Positions 21,518-36,200 of a stretch of 64,000 bases of DNA are shown here, piece by piece (within the stretch, counting starts at the first letter, position 1; the number at the start of each line of letters is the position of its first letter). The translations under genes were made by a program, and so were the position numbers. The DNA is from Thozetella sp. PMI_491. Its lineage: Eukaryota; Ascomycota; Sordariomycetes; Chaetosphaeriales; Chaetosphaeriaceae. The stretch is from positions 1,304,566-1,368,565 of the forward strand of contig MU270017.1 in the NCBI GenBank assembly GCA_021432635.1. Direction: 5' to 3'. The notes below the pieces were generated by a model. The model was not told the DNA's origin. It did not search any database and saw only the letters and a program-made list of their open reading frames with translations.

Positions 21518-22541
21518 ATGGAGTTCACAGCATCGGATCCGGGGACGGAATCATCTCAGCCTCCTTCGCTAGGCATCACCGAGGCGCACAACCTCTTGAC
21601 CTCGTTCAATACATTTCTTACCATCTCCATCCACAACATTCTCTACTACCGCTCTATATACCCGCAAGCGACCTTTCTCTCTGCAAAGGCCTACAATCTG
21701 CCTGTACATCAAAATCGCCATCCAAAGGTCTGTGCCTGGATCCAGGATGCCGTTGATGCCGTAGGTGCACAGTTAGCACAAGGCGACGTCCATCGGGTCG
21801 CGGTTGTCATCCACGCAGCGCAGGAGGTCCCGACAGCCAAGCCGACGGAGAAGCCCTCCGAAAAGGCCAAAGAGACCCCCAGTACAACCAGCGGTAGCAG
21901 TTCGGGCAACAAGAGCAAGACACCCTCGTCTGGTGCCGTGCTCGAGCGATGGATGTTCGATGTCAGCTCTTTCCCAGCGTGGCCTGGAGGCTCCGACGCC
22001 ATGGGAGACTTTGGTAGCGCCCTGCAGGCTCAGAGCGAGGACAATGACGGCGGCGAAGGCGACCTCGAAGAGGACCCAGCCGCGGCCGACGACGGAGACG
22101 ACGGAGACAACGATTCCGATGTAGACGACGCCGAGGTCAACTGGGTCGATGTAGATGAGCAGTTCCGAGGCGCCATTTCGCGGATGGCACACACGGCAGA
22201 GAAGATGGGGCACCTACCTCCGCGGTGCACCTTCACGGTCGCCGTGGAACTAAAGCAGGAGGGCAAGACTCCAATAGGGGTAAGACCGTTCACAAGGAGA
22301 GGCAAAAAGGATTTTGGCTAACGGGTACCAGCATCCACAACCGTGGATTCCTTCACCGGCCAATCTACAGACTCCATCCAAAGGGAAGCGGAAGAAAGGA
22401 AAGGACGTGGGTGGCCGCAAGTCAATTCCTATCCGATCGGTGGCGGCAGGACCTCTCTTCTTTGAGTGCTGGGTCGAAGAAGCCCAGGCCAAGTTGGATG
22501 CCTCGGAGGCTGCCCAGGGGGATGCCGTCAAGGCACCTTAG
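21518..22541 (+). CDS. REV7: HORMA-domain protein Rev7 (MAD2L2/Mad2B)
   Basis: Two exons, 21518-22279 and 22332-22541 (323 residues). The HORMA fold begins LLTSFNTFLTISIHNILYYR near residue 28 and continues with ATFLSAKAYNLPVHQNRHP and LERWMFDVSSFPAWPG. It then has NWVDVDEQFRGAISRMA and CTFTVAVELKQEG, and ends in the second exon with IRSVAAGPLFFECWVEE. Rev7 is the accessory subunit of translesion DNA polymerase zeta, binding Rev3 and Rev1 through its safety-belt loop, and in animals it belongs to shieldin. The protein is about 110 residues longer than human REV7. The excess is two low-complexity insertions: Lys/Ser/Thr-rich at about 107-138 and very acidic at about 170-205. The intron (22280-22331) joins TPIG to HPQPWIP in phase 0. 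Confidence 0.9.
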
Positions 22542-23023
22542 GCGAAGTGCTGTAGGGAGACAGAAGCGCAGTTTGTTAAAGGCAGGCTATCGCCCGCCCA
22601 TCTAAAGAGCATTCTGAACAAGGCTTTCCCCTTCTCTCAGACCACAATTCTAGCACATCAAGATTACCTCCCCTCCTTTGCTCAGCTTAGGTGTTCCGTA
22701 GGGCAGGATTCCTTCTTAAACAGTCTCTAGCACTAGCAGTAATCTGCCGCTATCCAAGGCGCATTTCCGAATCCTCACCGCATATCCCGCCTTAATGCGC
22801 CACTAACCGAGGCCTTGCGAAAACATCTTGCTTCGCATAACAGCGCAGCGGGAGGTTGCACAGCCCCCCACATTTGTGAAGAGGGGCTAGCCATCACAAG
22901 ACCTCTCTCCTCTTTAAGTCTAAAGGGAGATTATTTCCGAGAAAACATATAGAGCTCAGGGTCCAGGACTGGCCGAGGGCGAGTTAGAGAGGAGATCAAC
23001 GTGAAGTTAACACAGTAATAGCC
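22542..23023. other. Intergenic region between REV7 and IAH1
   Basis: No supported gene. It contains the REV7 3' end and the esterase promoter. Confidence 0.45.
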
Positions 23024-23782
23024 ATGTCTGCATACGATTTTCTCGTCCTCCTCGGAGACTCCATCACTGAATGGGGTTTCAATCAAGAACACGGCTTCGG
23101 CTGGGTTGCCAGGCTGTCGCACGCCTTCATCAGCCGCCTCACCGTTGTCAACACTGCTGTGAGCGGATACAATACCGACCAGGCCGTCGCCAAGCTCCCA
23201 GTGATGGTTCCGCCCCCGAGCCGCGGCCGGATCAAGATCCTCGTCGTTTTTTACGGAGCCAATGACGCCCGGCTCCCAGACGATGAAGGAACTCGTCAAC
23301 AACATGTCCCGCTAGAGCGGTATCGCGAGAACCTCGCTGCCATCGTCACGGATGCGCGTGTCAAAGAACATAACCCGCACATCGTGGTCATCACTCCGCC
23401 GCCCATCGACGAGCGTCTCTGCGAAAAGAATAACAAGGAGTGGGGCGTAGTGCAGATACGCAAGGCCGCGGCCACCAAAGCTTATGCGGAAGCCGCGCGG
23501 GAGGTAGCCGAAGAGACGGGTGCTGCGGCGCTCGATCTCTGGTCTATCTTTATGGAGCGTGCTGGGTGGAAACCGGGAGACCCTCTGCAAGGTTCAAAGG
23601 ACGTGGAGGAGAACCCGGAGGGTCTTCCGAAGCTGCTCAGGGATGGGCTTCACCTCACGGTAGAGGGAGAGCAATTGCTCTTCGAGTCCTTATTCAATTT
23701 CATCAAGACTACATGGCCGGAGGAGGGTTCTCTTCCTTGGGTGCTTCCTCGCTGGGATGACGACTCTTGGCTCCAGTCCTGA
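23024..23782 (+). CDS. IAH1: SGNH/GDSL esterase, isoamyl acetate-hydrolysing type (IAH1-like)
   Basis: A single exon of 252 residues. The SGNH family blocks are all visible. Block I is GDSITEWG with nucleophile S13, then a conserved Gly in the NTAVSGYNTD segment. Block III is FYGANDARLP with N80. Block V is DGLHLTVEGEQ near 207-217, with the catalytic Asp and His. These are the hallmarks of Iah1, which hydrolyses acetate esters such as isoamyl acetate, and the length is typical. No signal peptide, so it is probably intracellular. The ATG at 23024 directly precedes the family start. Acetate esters as the natural substrate are inferred. Confidence 0.92.
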   Translation: MSAYDFLVLLGDSITEWGFNQEHGFGWVARLSHAFISRLTVVNTAVSGYNTDQAVAKLPVMVPPPSRGRIKILVVFYGANDARLPDDEGTRQQHVPLERYRENLAAIVTDARVKEHNPHIVVITPPPIDERLCEKNNKEWGVVQIRKAAATKAYAEAAREVAEETGAAALDLWSIFMERAGWKPGDPLQGSKDVEENPEGLPKLLRDGLHLTVEGEQLLFESLFNFIKTTWPEEGSLPWVLPRWDDDSWLQS

Positions 23783-25056
23783 GTATGTTGGGCGGTTCTG
23801 TTGAGGCTTCGAGAACATCTATAGAGTCTAGTTACTACATTATAGAGGGCGCTGTTGTCGTCGACACTCCGTGTAAAGACTTGTTAAGAGCTTGTCAATT
23901 CAAGAAATGAAAACCAAGATCTTGAAGTCTCGCTTGCTCAGCATTCTTTTTCTAAGGATATCCACCCTTTTTTGAACAGAATTATATGTTGAGCTTTGAC
24001 CATATCTTCGCCAGTCTACATTCTCATTCAGTCCAACAAAATAGACGAACCAGTCTTCCCTGGGACTTCTACGCAGTGCTGGAAGCGTTCGAGTTGCTCA
24101 CCCTCCAAGTGGCAGAATTTCAGAGACAAGGCTGAAACTAAGGCATGGGTCCCGATATGGCAAGGCTCTCGCTGCGACCAACGTTGGAATGAATGAAATT
24201 TCTTTGTACGCTCATCCCTTCTACAAGGGATAATACTGCACCAGCAGCTTGAAAGTCCGAAGCCAGGATGTGGTTTCGCATGGCAGGTACAAGTGAAGTA
24301 GCAGCCTCTCCCGCTACAAGACCCGTTATATATTATCGGATAAGGTCAGGCGACCAAAAGAACGGAAGTGCAAGGTCACATACCGAAAGAGGGAGAAGGA
24401 CATAATATCACAATGGTTACTTCGCTCGTTATCGCTGGATAGATACGAGGTACCAACAAAGTGCTGAAGGCGATAGGCAGCGGATGTCGGCCACCGAGTC
24501 TCACCAGATCGACAACGTGGCTTACCATTCCCGGGCACCCGTCCCTCGGGTTCTGGCCGCATTTCCCATTGAGATCCAACCCCATGGATGCCATGCCTTA
24601 TCCGACAGTACCACTGTCCCCAAGCCAACGGCTGCCAAGGGCCGCGTCATATGACGAGTCCAATACGCCGGGATGCGTACATGCGAAGGAGGAACATTGT
24701 TCGGTTGCATGCAGAGAGAGCGCAAGATCTACCTTGTATCTCTCTATCGGGCTAAGCACCCACCTGGATTGAACATTCCTCGGCAACTTTTTCCTGGGAA
24801 GCGCGCTAAGCCTGTGAACCGAAGCGGCGTCTCAACCACGTCGCTGCCGGATCCGGTGACGGCGAAATGACAGCGCAGAATTGGCACATGGTGTGTGAGT
24901 CCACTGTACCTACATCACGCAGTCAGTTCCAACATTTGCCTCCGATCTCTGTCCAGGATCCCTCGTTCTGTGTCTTTTCCAGTCGACCAAACTGTCTCTG
25001 GCGACCTTTGAGTGATCACCACAAACTCGGCCTCAGCTCGGAGCCCAGGGAAAGGA
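23783..25056. other. 1.27-kb intergenic region
   Basis: Only short frames without recognisable content on either strand. It holds the IAH1 3' end and the promoter of the sulfotransferase-like gene. A GTG-started extension of the next gene's frame (from 25012) is not preferred over its ATG at 25057. Confidence 0.45.
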
Positions 25057-25926
25057 ATGGCATCCCAATCACCACCTGATCTGAAAGAGACGCTCGCCTG
25101 TGGACGCGGGATCCTCTGTCTCGGTCTCCCACGCACTGGCAGCTACTCACTGGTCTATGCTCTGGATCTTCTGGGCTTCAAGGGCATCCACCATGCTTTG
25201 AACTACTCAACCGATATCACCGAGGTCAACGACATGTGGATGGGTTGGGGCGTGGCAGGCTGGGCTTGTATGCCTTACATGCGAGAGGAGCTCTACCCCA
25301 ACAGCAAGCCAAAATGGCTAGCAGACTCGGCGTCCCTCCGCTTCAACCGGGCGGACTGGGACGACCTCGTCGGACACCAGTGGCTAGGTGTGTCAGACGT
25401 TGGCGCCGTGTTCGGCCCGGACCTATTCAAAGTGTATCCCGAAGCAAAGGTGATACTCGTCGAGCGCGACATCGACCGATGGGCCGAGAGTTTTGACGAA
25501 GCCATCATCACGCCGCTGTCTACGCCCGGGGGCTGGGCGGTCCGCAATGTCATCGGCCCGCTGGCGGGATTCTACAGCAGCGGCGTCTTGTGGGACATCA
25601 TGAGGGCCTTCTTCAGAGCCAAGACGGCCGACGAGGTACGCGCAAAGATGAAGGACCGCTATAGAGAGCACTACGAAACGGTGCGAAACATGGTACCAGC
25701 AAACCAGCTGCTGGTCTACAAGCTGGGAGACGGGTGGGAGCCGCTCTGCACGTTCCTGGACAGGCCAGTTCCAAACGTGCCATTCCCGAGGTTGAACGAT
25801 CGGCAGTCGCTCTCAGAGCGCAGGAGGGAGATCTTTGAGAAGATTTTGAAGCGACTGTCGTATGTAGGCATCGGGGTGGCCATGATATGCTGTGTTGTAT
25901 GGGTCTTGGTGTCTTGGGGGATCTAG
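25057..25926 (+). CDS. Sulfotransferase-fold (P-loop) protein with C-terminal membrane anchor
   Basis: A single exon of 289 residues. Near the N-terminus (about 18-35) is a PAPS/P-loop-like element, LCLGLPRTGSYSLVYAL, followed by LDLLGFKGIHHAL. Later come the parallel strand and 3'-phosphate region VYPEAKVILVERDIDRWAESF and a MVPANQLLVYKLGDGWEPLC segment. This pattern is that of the fungal Sulfotransfer_4 family, often mislabelled in databases. The last about 22 residues are hydrophobic (VGIGVAMICCVVWVLVSW), consistent with a tail anchor in the ER or another endomembrane. The usual Thr after PRTG is Ser here. Substrate unknown, and whether it uses PAPS is not shown by sequence. It stands alone. 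Confidence 0.82.
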   Translation: MASQSPPDLKETLACGRGILCLGLPRTGSYSLVYALDLLGFKGIHHALNYSTDITEVNDMWMGWGVAGWACMPYMREELYPNSKPKWLADSASLRFNRADWDDLVGHQWLGVSDVGAVFGPDLFKVYPEAKVILVERDIDRWAESFDEAIITPLSTPGGWAVRNVIGPLAGFYSSGVLWDIMRAFFRAKTADEVRAKMKDRYREHYETVRNMVPANQLLVYKLGDGWEPLCTFLDRPVPNVPFPRLNDRQSLSERRREIFEKILKRLSYVGIGVAMICCVVWVLVSWGI

Positions 25927-26862
25927 TCGCGCGGGTGAGCGGTGTAAGAATGTGGTCTCGGATGTCTACCATCAAGTATTTCTTGTTATGTTTTCCTAGC
26001 GTCGGTTTGGATATGTGTTTGGTTTCTTCTTTGTTCCCCCAAGTTTCCTGCGGTTTGCTATAGTATGGCCGTGGTAGCATAATGCTGAGGTTTTTGAATG
26101 AGGGAAAACACCAGAAAATGAATATTCGACAATGTGGTTGGAGCTGTTCGACCTAATTATGTATCTGCTATTTGTCGACTTGGTGACCGGACTACGGTGT
26201 AAGGTGTCACCACCTGGTCTCTGGTCGTAATAAGGATTGGAAGATATTGGCCGTTACATTCTCGCCTTACCGGGATACTTTCCCAGGTACCTTGAGTCGG
26301 CTTTCGTTTACACTAGTTCGACGAACCGCCAAAACCAAGACCAAACAAGACCTATATCAGGTTCAGGGGTGTTTACATAAAGTGACTGACTGAGCGGCGA
26401 AACATTGCCCACAGGCCTACTACTTTGACCATCCTCTTTCATGCTAGCTAAAAGTTTGAACAACTACCGTGGCGTTCAAATGTGAAGATAGTGTCTTTTA
26501 GAGTTAGAAGAGAGATATAAAGATTCATCGGCGGTCCGTCCATGCACTCCTTCATCGCTCCTTCTTCTTGGGAAGAGCAGTGCAGTTCAAGCAGTTGACT
26601 GCCTCCACGACCACGTCTGGGGGATGGAGCGTCAACAACGTATTTCAAGCGAGACCGCGGAGTATTTACCGGGACAACTGGCCGAGCCCAATGAGGCAAT
26701 GTTAAATAGACCCCAGATTTGCGCGGGGGAGGGCAACCTAAGGGCTCAAGGGCTCAAGCTGTGCTCCACTCAGGTGCACAAATGGATCGTAAGGCAAGCA
26801 AAGACTTAAATATCAAAATTTCGGCCGTTGGGCTTCAACAAATTCGTCCAATCGGATCACAG
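25927..26862. other. Intergenic region before the tRNA pair
   Basis: No supported protein gene. It contains the 3' region of the sulfotransferase-like gene and the upstream flank of the first tRNA gene. Confidence 0.45.
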
Positions 26863-26946
26863 GGCCGCATGGCGAAATGGCATCGCGTCTGACTACGATA
26901 TCCCGTAGTGATCAGGAGATTCTGGGTTCGACCCCCAGTGTGGTCA
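26863..26946 (+). tRNA. tRNA-Arg (anticodon ACG), intron-containing, copy 1
   Basis: All cloverleaf arms can be drawn. The acceptor stem pairs GGCCGCA with TGTGGTC. The D stem pairs GCG with CGC. The anticodon stem is TCTGA/TCAGG, and the T arm is CTGGG-TTCGACC-CCCAG, with discriminator A at 26946. The anticodon ACG is at 26895-26897. A 12-nt intron (26899-26910) follows position 37, the canonical place, and its CGTAG can pair with the anticodon-loop CTACG, as in eukaryotic pre-tRNAs. TTTT at 26949-26952 gives a Pol III terminator. Internal A and B boxes are in the D and T arms. Confidence 0.93.
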
Positions 26947-26974
26947 GCTTTTCACAAGCACCCGATTATACGCA

Positions 26975-27057
26975 GGCCGCATGGCGAAATGGCATCGCGT
27001 CTGACTACGATCCCCGTAGAGATCAGGAGATTCTGGGTTCGACCCCCAGTGTGGTCA
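26975..27057 (+). tRNA. tRNA-Arg (anticodon ACG), intron-containing, copy 2
   Basis: The mature part is identical to copy 1, starting 112 bp downstream. The anticodon ACG is at 27007-27009. The intron (27011-27021) is 11 nt, one shorter than in copy 1 and different at a few bases, but keeps the CGTAG that pairs with the anticodon loop. Seven T at 27058-27064 form the Pol III terminator. The pair is a recent tandem duplication, judged by the identical exons. Confidence 0.93.
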
Positions 27058-27514
27058 TTTTTTTGGTCTTTTCATGTCCCCAGGCAAGGGTATTCGCCAA
27101 CATGAATCGGAACTACCAATTTTTTCCCTCCCTTGGCTTGAGTGGTGGGCGCCCTGGTTGCCTAGGTTTAGACCCCTTCCGCTAGATTATACAGTTTAGG
27201 AAAATATTAATATTCATCGTGATGGACCGTCTCCCAAATTATTGCTACTCGAGGCACCTCTTCAGTGTCCTCCATGCATGTCGGTTTGTTTGTGTTGAAT
27301 AAGGGGCGACGGTTTTAAGACGGCAAAACGGGGTGTCTCCATTCAGCCGTTACCGAAACCGATCTATTACGGTCGGCTCGTGGTGGGCCCTACAAAACGG
27401 AGCATTGACCCGATAAGATAGGGTGGGCCACGGCGAAAGGAAAGAGCTCGGTCGGAGCGAGCATCCATCCTTCAACATCCCGCTTCGTCACCACTTCGAC
27501 GAGCGGCACGCCCA
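27058..27514. terminator. Pol III terminator and SHE9 promoter region
   Basis: Begins with the T7 tract ending tRNA copy 2. The remaining 450 bp hold no gene and should include the SHE9 promoter. Confidence 0.5.
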
Positions 27515-28768
27515 ATGGCGCCCTCCCGAGCTGTCCGAGTGCTGAATCGGCCCATGAGGAGCCTCCTGCTAGACCAATACGCCCAGATCTCGCGACCCAC
27601 GCCACGATTCCCCAAGCTACGGCACGACAGTCGAAATGCATCTCCCCTGTGCCTGAGCTGTACCATCCGGGCGGGCTTTCGGCTCTACTCGACCGACTCC
27701 AAAACGCCCGATGCAGCTAAGAAGTCAGAGGCTGCCGCGCCCTCCTCCACGGCTGACCAGGAGCCAAGCCTGCAATCCGATGGTGCCCGCCCCGAGCAAG
27801 GCGCCACCTCTCCGCCCTCACCCGACCTCGAGCTCCCCTCGGCCAGCGAAGCAAAGCGCTCCGTCGCCTCTGCGCGCTTCAGCCACTTCATGGACGACCT
27901 GCAGTCACGCGCTCTCGTGGCAGGACAGAAGCTCAACGACTTGACCGGCTACACCGCGATCGAGGCCATCAAGGAGCGGAATGCGGCGCTGGAGTCCGAA
28001 CTTGCCGCTGCGCAGGCCCGTTTGCGCACCGCCCGGCATGCCTACAAGTCGCTCACGTCGACCCGCGCCTCGACCCAGCGGGAGGTCACGACGCTACTCG
28101 CCCGTAAGGACACGTGGAACCCAGCCGACCTGGAGCGCTTCACCACGCTGTACCGGTCGGACCACGAGCTGGAGGCGCAGGTGGCCGCCGCCAGCGCCGA
28201 GCTGACGGAGGCCGAGGCCGAAGAGGGCAAGCTCAGCGCCGCGCTCAATGCGGGCATCCTGCGGCGCTACCATGAGGAGCAGATCTGGTCGGACCGCATC
28301 CGCCGCCAGAGCACGTGGGGCACGTGGGGACTGATGGGCGTCAATGTGCTGCTGTTCCTGGTGCTGCAGTTCGTCGCCGAGCCGTGGAAGCGAGCCCGGC
28401 TGATCCGGGGCGTCGCCGAGGGCGAGAAGACCTACTGGGAGGAAGTGAGGAGGGACTTGGACGAGATGAAGGCGGCATTGGCGGTGCAAGCCAAGGCGCC
28501 AGCCGCCGAGGAGGCTGTGGCCTCGGCACCCGCGGCGGCGGCTGCGAACGTCGGTGCTGTTCCAGAGATTGCCCTCGATCCAGGGCCAGGGTCATGGCAA
28601 GAGCTAGTCCTGGACCCAAAGAGATGGGGAGAAGGCTTAGCGGATCTCTGTAGCGAGCGCAGGATTGGTATCCGGATGCGAGACGCGTCTTTGATCGCGC
28701 TCGAGGGCGCCGTGACCGGGGCCGCCGTGGCAGCAGGAGCAGCATTTTGGCTCCTGCGGAGGACCTGA
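27515..28768 (+). CDS. SHE9: Mitochondrial inner membrane protein She9/Mdm33
   Basis: A single exon of 417 residues. The N-terminus is Arg/Leu/Pro-rich without acidic residues (PSRAVRVLNRPMRSLLLDQY), a mitochondrial presequence. A Pro/Ser-rich linker leads to the family core: FSHFMDDLQSRALVAGQKLN near 128, a long coiled coil (about 150-255) and RRYHEEQIWSDRIRRQSTWGTWG near 250-272. This is followed by a transmembrane segment (VNVLLFLVLQFVAEPW). A second hydrophobic segment lies at the C-terminus (about 391-413). In yeast, Mdm33 is an inner-membrane protein involved in inner-membrane division and mitochondrial shape. An AATAAA hexamer at 28848-28853, 80 bp past the stop, is the likely poly(A) signal. 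Confidence 0.9.
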   Translation: MAPSRAVRVLNRPMRSLLLDQYAQISRPTPRFPKLRHDSRNASPLCLSCTIRAGFRLYSTDSKTPDAAKKSEAAAPSSTADQEPSLQSDGARPEQGATSPPSPDLELPSASEAKRSVASARFSHFMDDLQSRALVAGQKLNDLTGYTAIEAIKERNAALESELAAAQARLRTARHAYKSLTSTRASTQREVTTLLARKDTWNPADLERFTTLYRSDHELEAQVAAASAELTEAEAEEGKLSAALNAGILRRYHEEQIWSDRIRRQSTWGTWGLMGVNVLLFLVLQFVAEPWKRARLIRGVAEGEKTYWEEVRRDLDEMKAALAVQAKAPAAEEAVASAPAAAAANVGAVPEIALDPGPGSWQELVLDPKRWGEGLADLCSERRIGIRMRDASLIALEGAVTGAAVAAGAAFWLLRRT

Positions 28769-29424
28769 GCACGCGCTGGCGCGCCGACGATTACGTGCTA
28801 CCTCCCAAGATGTGCTTTAAAGTGTGCGATGATACCAAGAGATGTACAATAAACGGATGCGAGTCCTCCCTCTCCCACAAAAAGAAATACTTGGTTGCAA
28901 AGTAGCGCAAACGATCCTCGTATCCCATCGAGAGACGCGAGGCCATAAGACATCGCCACTGCTGTGCAGCGGCACAAGGCATATTGGCATCTAGAAGTAG
29001 GCACTGCATGAAGACGTTTCTACGAGGAAGCCTGCTTCAGGATGGCCCCTGATAGGCACACATAAGATCATGGCGAGAGGGCATGCCATACCATTAAAGG
29101 CCTCGGGGGCCCGTCTAGACTCGAATATGTCCGCCTCTGCTGCTGATGGTGACAAGATTCCCCCAGTGCCATATCCATATCCCTCACCAGACGCGAGCGA
29201 GTGTTCAAGGTATCTAATCGTTTGTCCCCCTTCTCCGGTAGATGGTGTACCAGCTATCGAAAACGCAGGGCTCTGCCAGCCTCGTGGTTGCGCGACAGGT
29301 GGCATCGAAAATAAAAATGCGTGGTGGCATGTTGCCCTTCCGGTGGCTCGCACCCGTTCTTTTTGTGCACAAAAACAGTCCTCCGTCGAAAACCTGAGTC
29401 CGTTTCCTATCCGCCTCCTTTATC
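28769..29424. other. Convergent 3' region, SHE9 / PKC1
   Basis: Contains the SHE9 poly(A) signal at 28848-28853 and the 3' end of PKC1. A plus-strand frame at 29070-29501 overlaps the last PKC1 exon and has no recognisable content. Confidence 0.45.
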
Positions 29425-33246
<3,822 letters not shown>

Positions 33247-36200
33247 GGCTGCGGTGTTGGCCGTGGTCTGCACGCCACGAGCGCGCAGATCTCTCGCGGG
33301 GTAAGAATGCTCAAAATCGGGCGACACGAGGGGGGGCAAAACCAGGTGCTGGGCCTAGGGATTTCGCTTGGGGCTCGCGTGGAAGGCGGGCGAGCTCGTC
33401 GGGGTCGCGATCTAAAATATCGATCGGGTGGGCTGATGGGTTGTTGGGTTGTGTGGTGGGTTGGGAGGATGTCGTCAGTGACACAGTATGGCGGGGTTTT
33501 TGTTTCGCTTTCGGCAGCAAGCCTGAATGCTGGTCTGATAGGGCCGGGTACCTTGCGACCCCCCGCCCTCTTTCTCGCCCTCCAAAGGTGGGAGGGCAGC
33601 TTGGCCGCTTTGCTTACTGACTTTTGCCCGGGTCGACTCAGGCGGGAACTGTCACGCTCGCCAAGGGCTCTCTGGTGGCAGTGGCGAAACCAACAGTTGC
33701 AGTTGGATTTCGGTCCAGAAAAGTACGAGGAGGCAAAAGAGGGAGCCGGTGGAGGGGAGAGAGGAGACGAGAGGGAAAAAAAAGATAACAGCCCCTCTCG
33801 CGTCTAATAGCGGCCAGCCCTGTCATTCACGCACTGGGAGCTCCGCCTGCACTGCCCAGCTGGTTTTCCTTGTGTTCCCGACCTTCGCCCTGAGCATCCG
33901 ATTTCCGCGCCGGCTTACAGGCTTTCCCTTTTTTTTTTTCTCCCGCCCTTCGCCTTGTTGACGCAGCGAGTGTCGCGTGCTGTTACTCTTTGTTCTTTAT
34001 CTTCCCGCCCCAGCCCGTGGGAGACTCTGTCTCTCCCGCAGTTACTCTTCACAAAGCCATGGCACATAATCCGGGCCTTCTCGAAGCCCGCCTCCACGGC
34101 TGCCGCCGATCACGCGTGATGGCGGCCTAGCGTCCAGATTTCAAATACATGGGCCCGGCAGCCCAAGCCAAAACCCTCTCAGGGGAGGAATCGCATGCTC
34201 AATGTGGCGCACAGCCCGTGAAATTAAACTGCCTGGCCTCACGCGGTCGGGAGGCAATAGAAAGTCCTACTCCTCCCCACCACCTCCTCGGCCTCTGCTC
34301 CCGGAACATGCCAGAATATCCACCTCGGGGTTAGGCCTAGACGGCTTGCGCAACTGGCCCCGCTGGATGGGTAGTGTGCGGGCGTCTCGGAAAACAAAGG
34401 TTCCATATGATCACCTACACAGTGCGTAGGGCGCGCATAAGCTATGCCCCCCCAGCCGCAGTCGCGGAGTATGTACATGCAGTGCCGCGCTGCGTACGTG
34501 GACCTGGATCGTAGGACTTTGAAGCTCTGCCCTATCGGCGGGGTAGCAATAACAGGGGGGAGATAAGGCTCACACAAAAAGTTGGTAGCTCCCGGCGGCC
34601 AACCACTTTGCCTTGCAGGGGACTGCTGGCCGGCAACCACCCTGTTCACTCTTAGGTTTCGATGAAACAGCATCTCCAAGATTCTCCTTCACAACTGTGC
34701 CAATACTAGTGTTAGAGATCGGCAATGTCTCTCTGTATATAATGTATAGAGCAGACCAGTGCATCCTGTAGGTCTGCAGAAACCCCGATCAGGGCGGAAC
34801 TGCTCCGTCTTCCAGTCTTTCCTGATATAGACACCCCCAGGGGTGAGCTTTGAGAAGTGGCTTGAAGATGGTCAGTCTCTAGAAGACGCAATGCCGGCAT
34901 ATGTAACCGCCTGCATCCATGTCAACGACTAGCTATGGTTCCAGGCGTTGCTCTCTTCCTAGAAGGTATTAGGAAGAATAATGTACTATAATGAAGATGC
35001 GGCGCCGCTTTCTTCCATCCCAGTAGCGTGGTTTATTGCTGTAGCAAACAAACCTGCTCGAATGAGCAGATACTAGTTCTAATGCGTTTTCTATGCCACT
35101 GTCTCGTCTCTCAGCAGCTTGCCCCAACCTCAACATCTCATTTCTTCTTAGTCTCTGCGCCTTTTCGGGTATGCTCTCTTATCTCTGTTTTGTTTTTATC
35201 TCATCATCTATCTTAAATTGTCCTACGATAATGCCATCATCCTACTCTTCCCCACGCAGACAACCCACCTTGGGTTAACTCGATACACCTAGAACAAGGG
35301 GGTTGGACACGGTGGTATGAGTCAACCCAGCTCTCTTCCGACGGCTGTGGTAGCTCTTCAGAATTTACTCTCCCTGCTAATAGTTTTCCGAAGTGAGAAG
35401 GTTGCGGAGCCGGTTCAGTCTGGCAGTAATATATCTATTGTCTACATGCCCAAAGGAACTTGCGAAGAATTGGTTTTCATTTCTATCAGTATCTTGAAGG
35501 GATAAGCTTGCACCTGATAATGTGCTGCCTTGGTCACGGTAGATGCGGCATTGGGACTTGATACTGTTACTGGGCTTCTACCTTTCCTATTGTCATCTCA
35601 GCTTGAGAAACTTGCGCACTCGTGTGACTTCTCGTATGATAATCGCCCAGATGTGAGCTATCAGCTGCCTCACTGACGTGAGAAGTGGATTGGGATTTCG
35701 ATGAATACTTTCGCAAAGTGTGGCGGCTAAGACGTGCTTGACATTGCCCTTCTGCTTTAACGTTTAGACTGAAATAGAATAGCTAACCTCCTGCTTTATT
35801 TTCTAACACCACAGCTTGGCCAGCTGGTCGGTGTATAGGAACCAGGGATATCTCCCCTGAAGCCACACCAGGTGTGTGCCCAACCACTACCTGAGAAGCG
35901 AACGAGGAACGACATCTTTTGCGCGGCGGCTAAGCCCAACTCGACTTGTGAGAACAGGGCAGTTGCAAGATACCTAAACAGGGAACTTTCGGCGGCTGCT
36001 ATGCTCTGAACAGATCGATGCGCGAGCTGCGGCTGACGTGGTGCTTCTAAATCGGTGGGATAATAGCGGCATCCAGAAGCGGTCGTTCTCGCACTGCTTT
36101 CTCCGATCACCAAGGCTCGCTCAACCCGTTTGGGTTTTAGGTAACTGCATCCAAGCAGCTTCAGCTCTCGGCCGAGCGGCGCAAAGGTGCCGTGGCAGGC

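Noticed and set aside
26861-27057. Tandem direct repeat as a mobile-element footprint
   Set aside because: The repeated unit is a complete tRNA gene with terminator; no element ends or target duplications are seen.
34239-34679. Minus-strand frame of 146 codons in the gap upstream of PKC1
   Set aside because: Random-looking composition, no motif, no credible splice partners.
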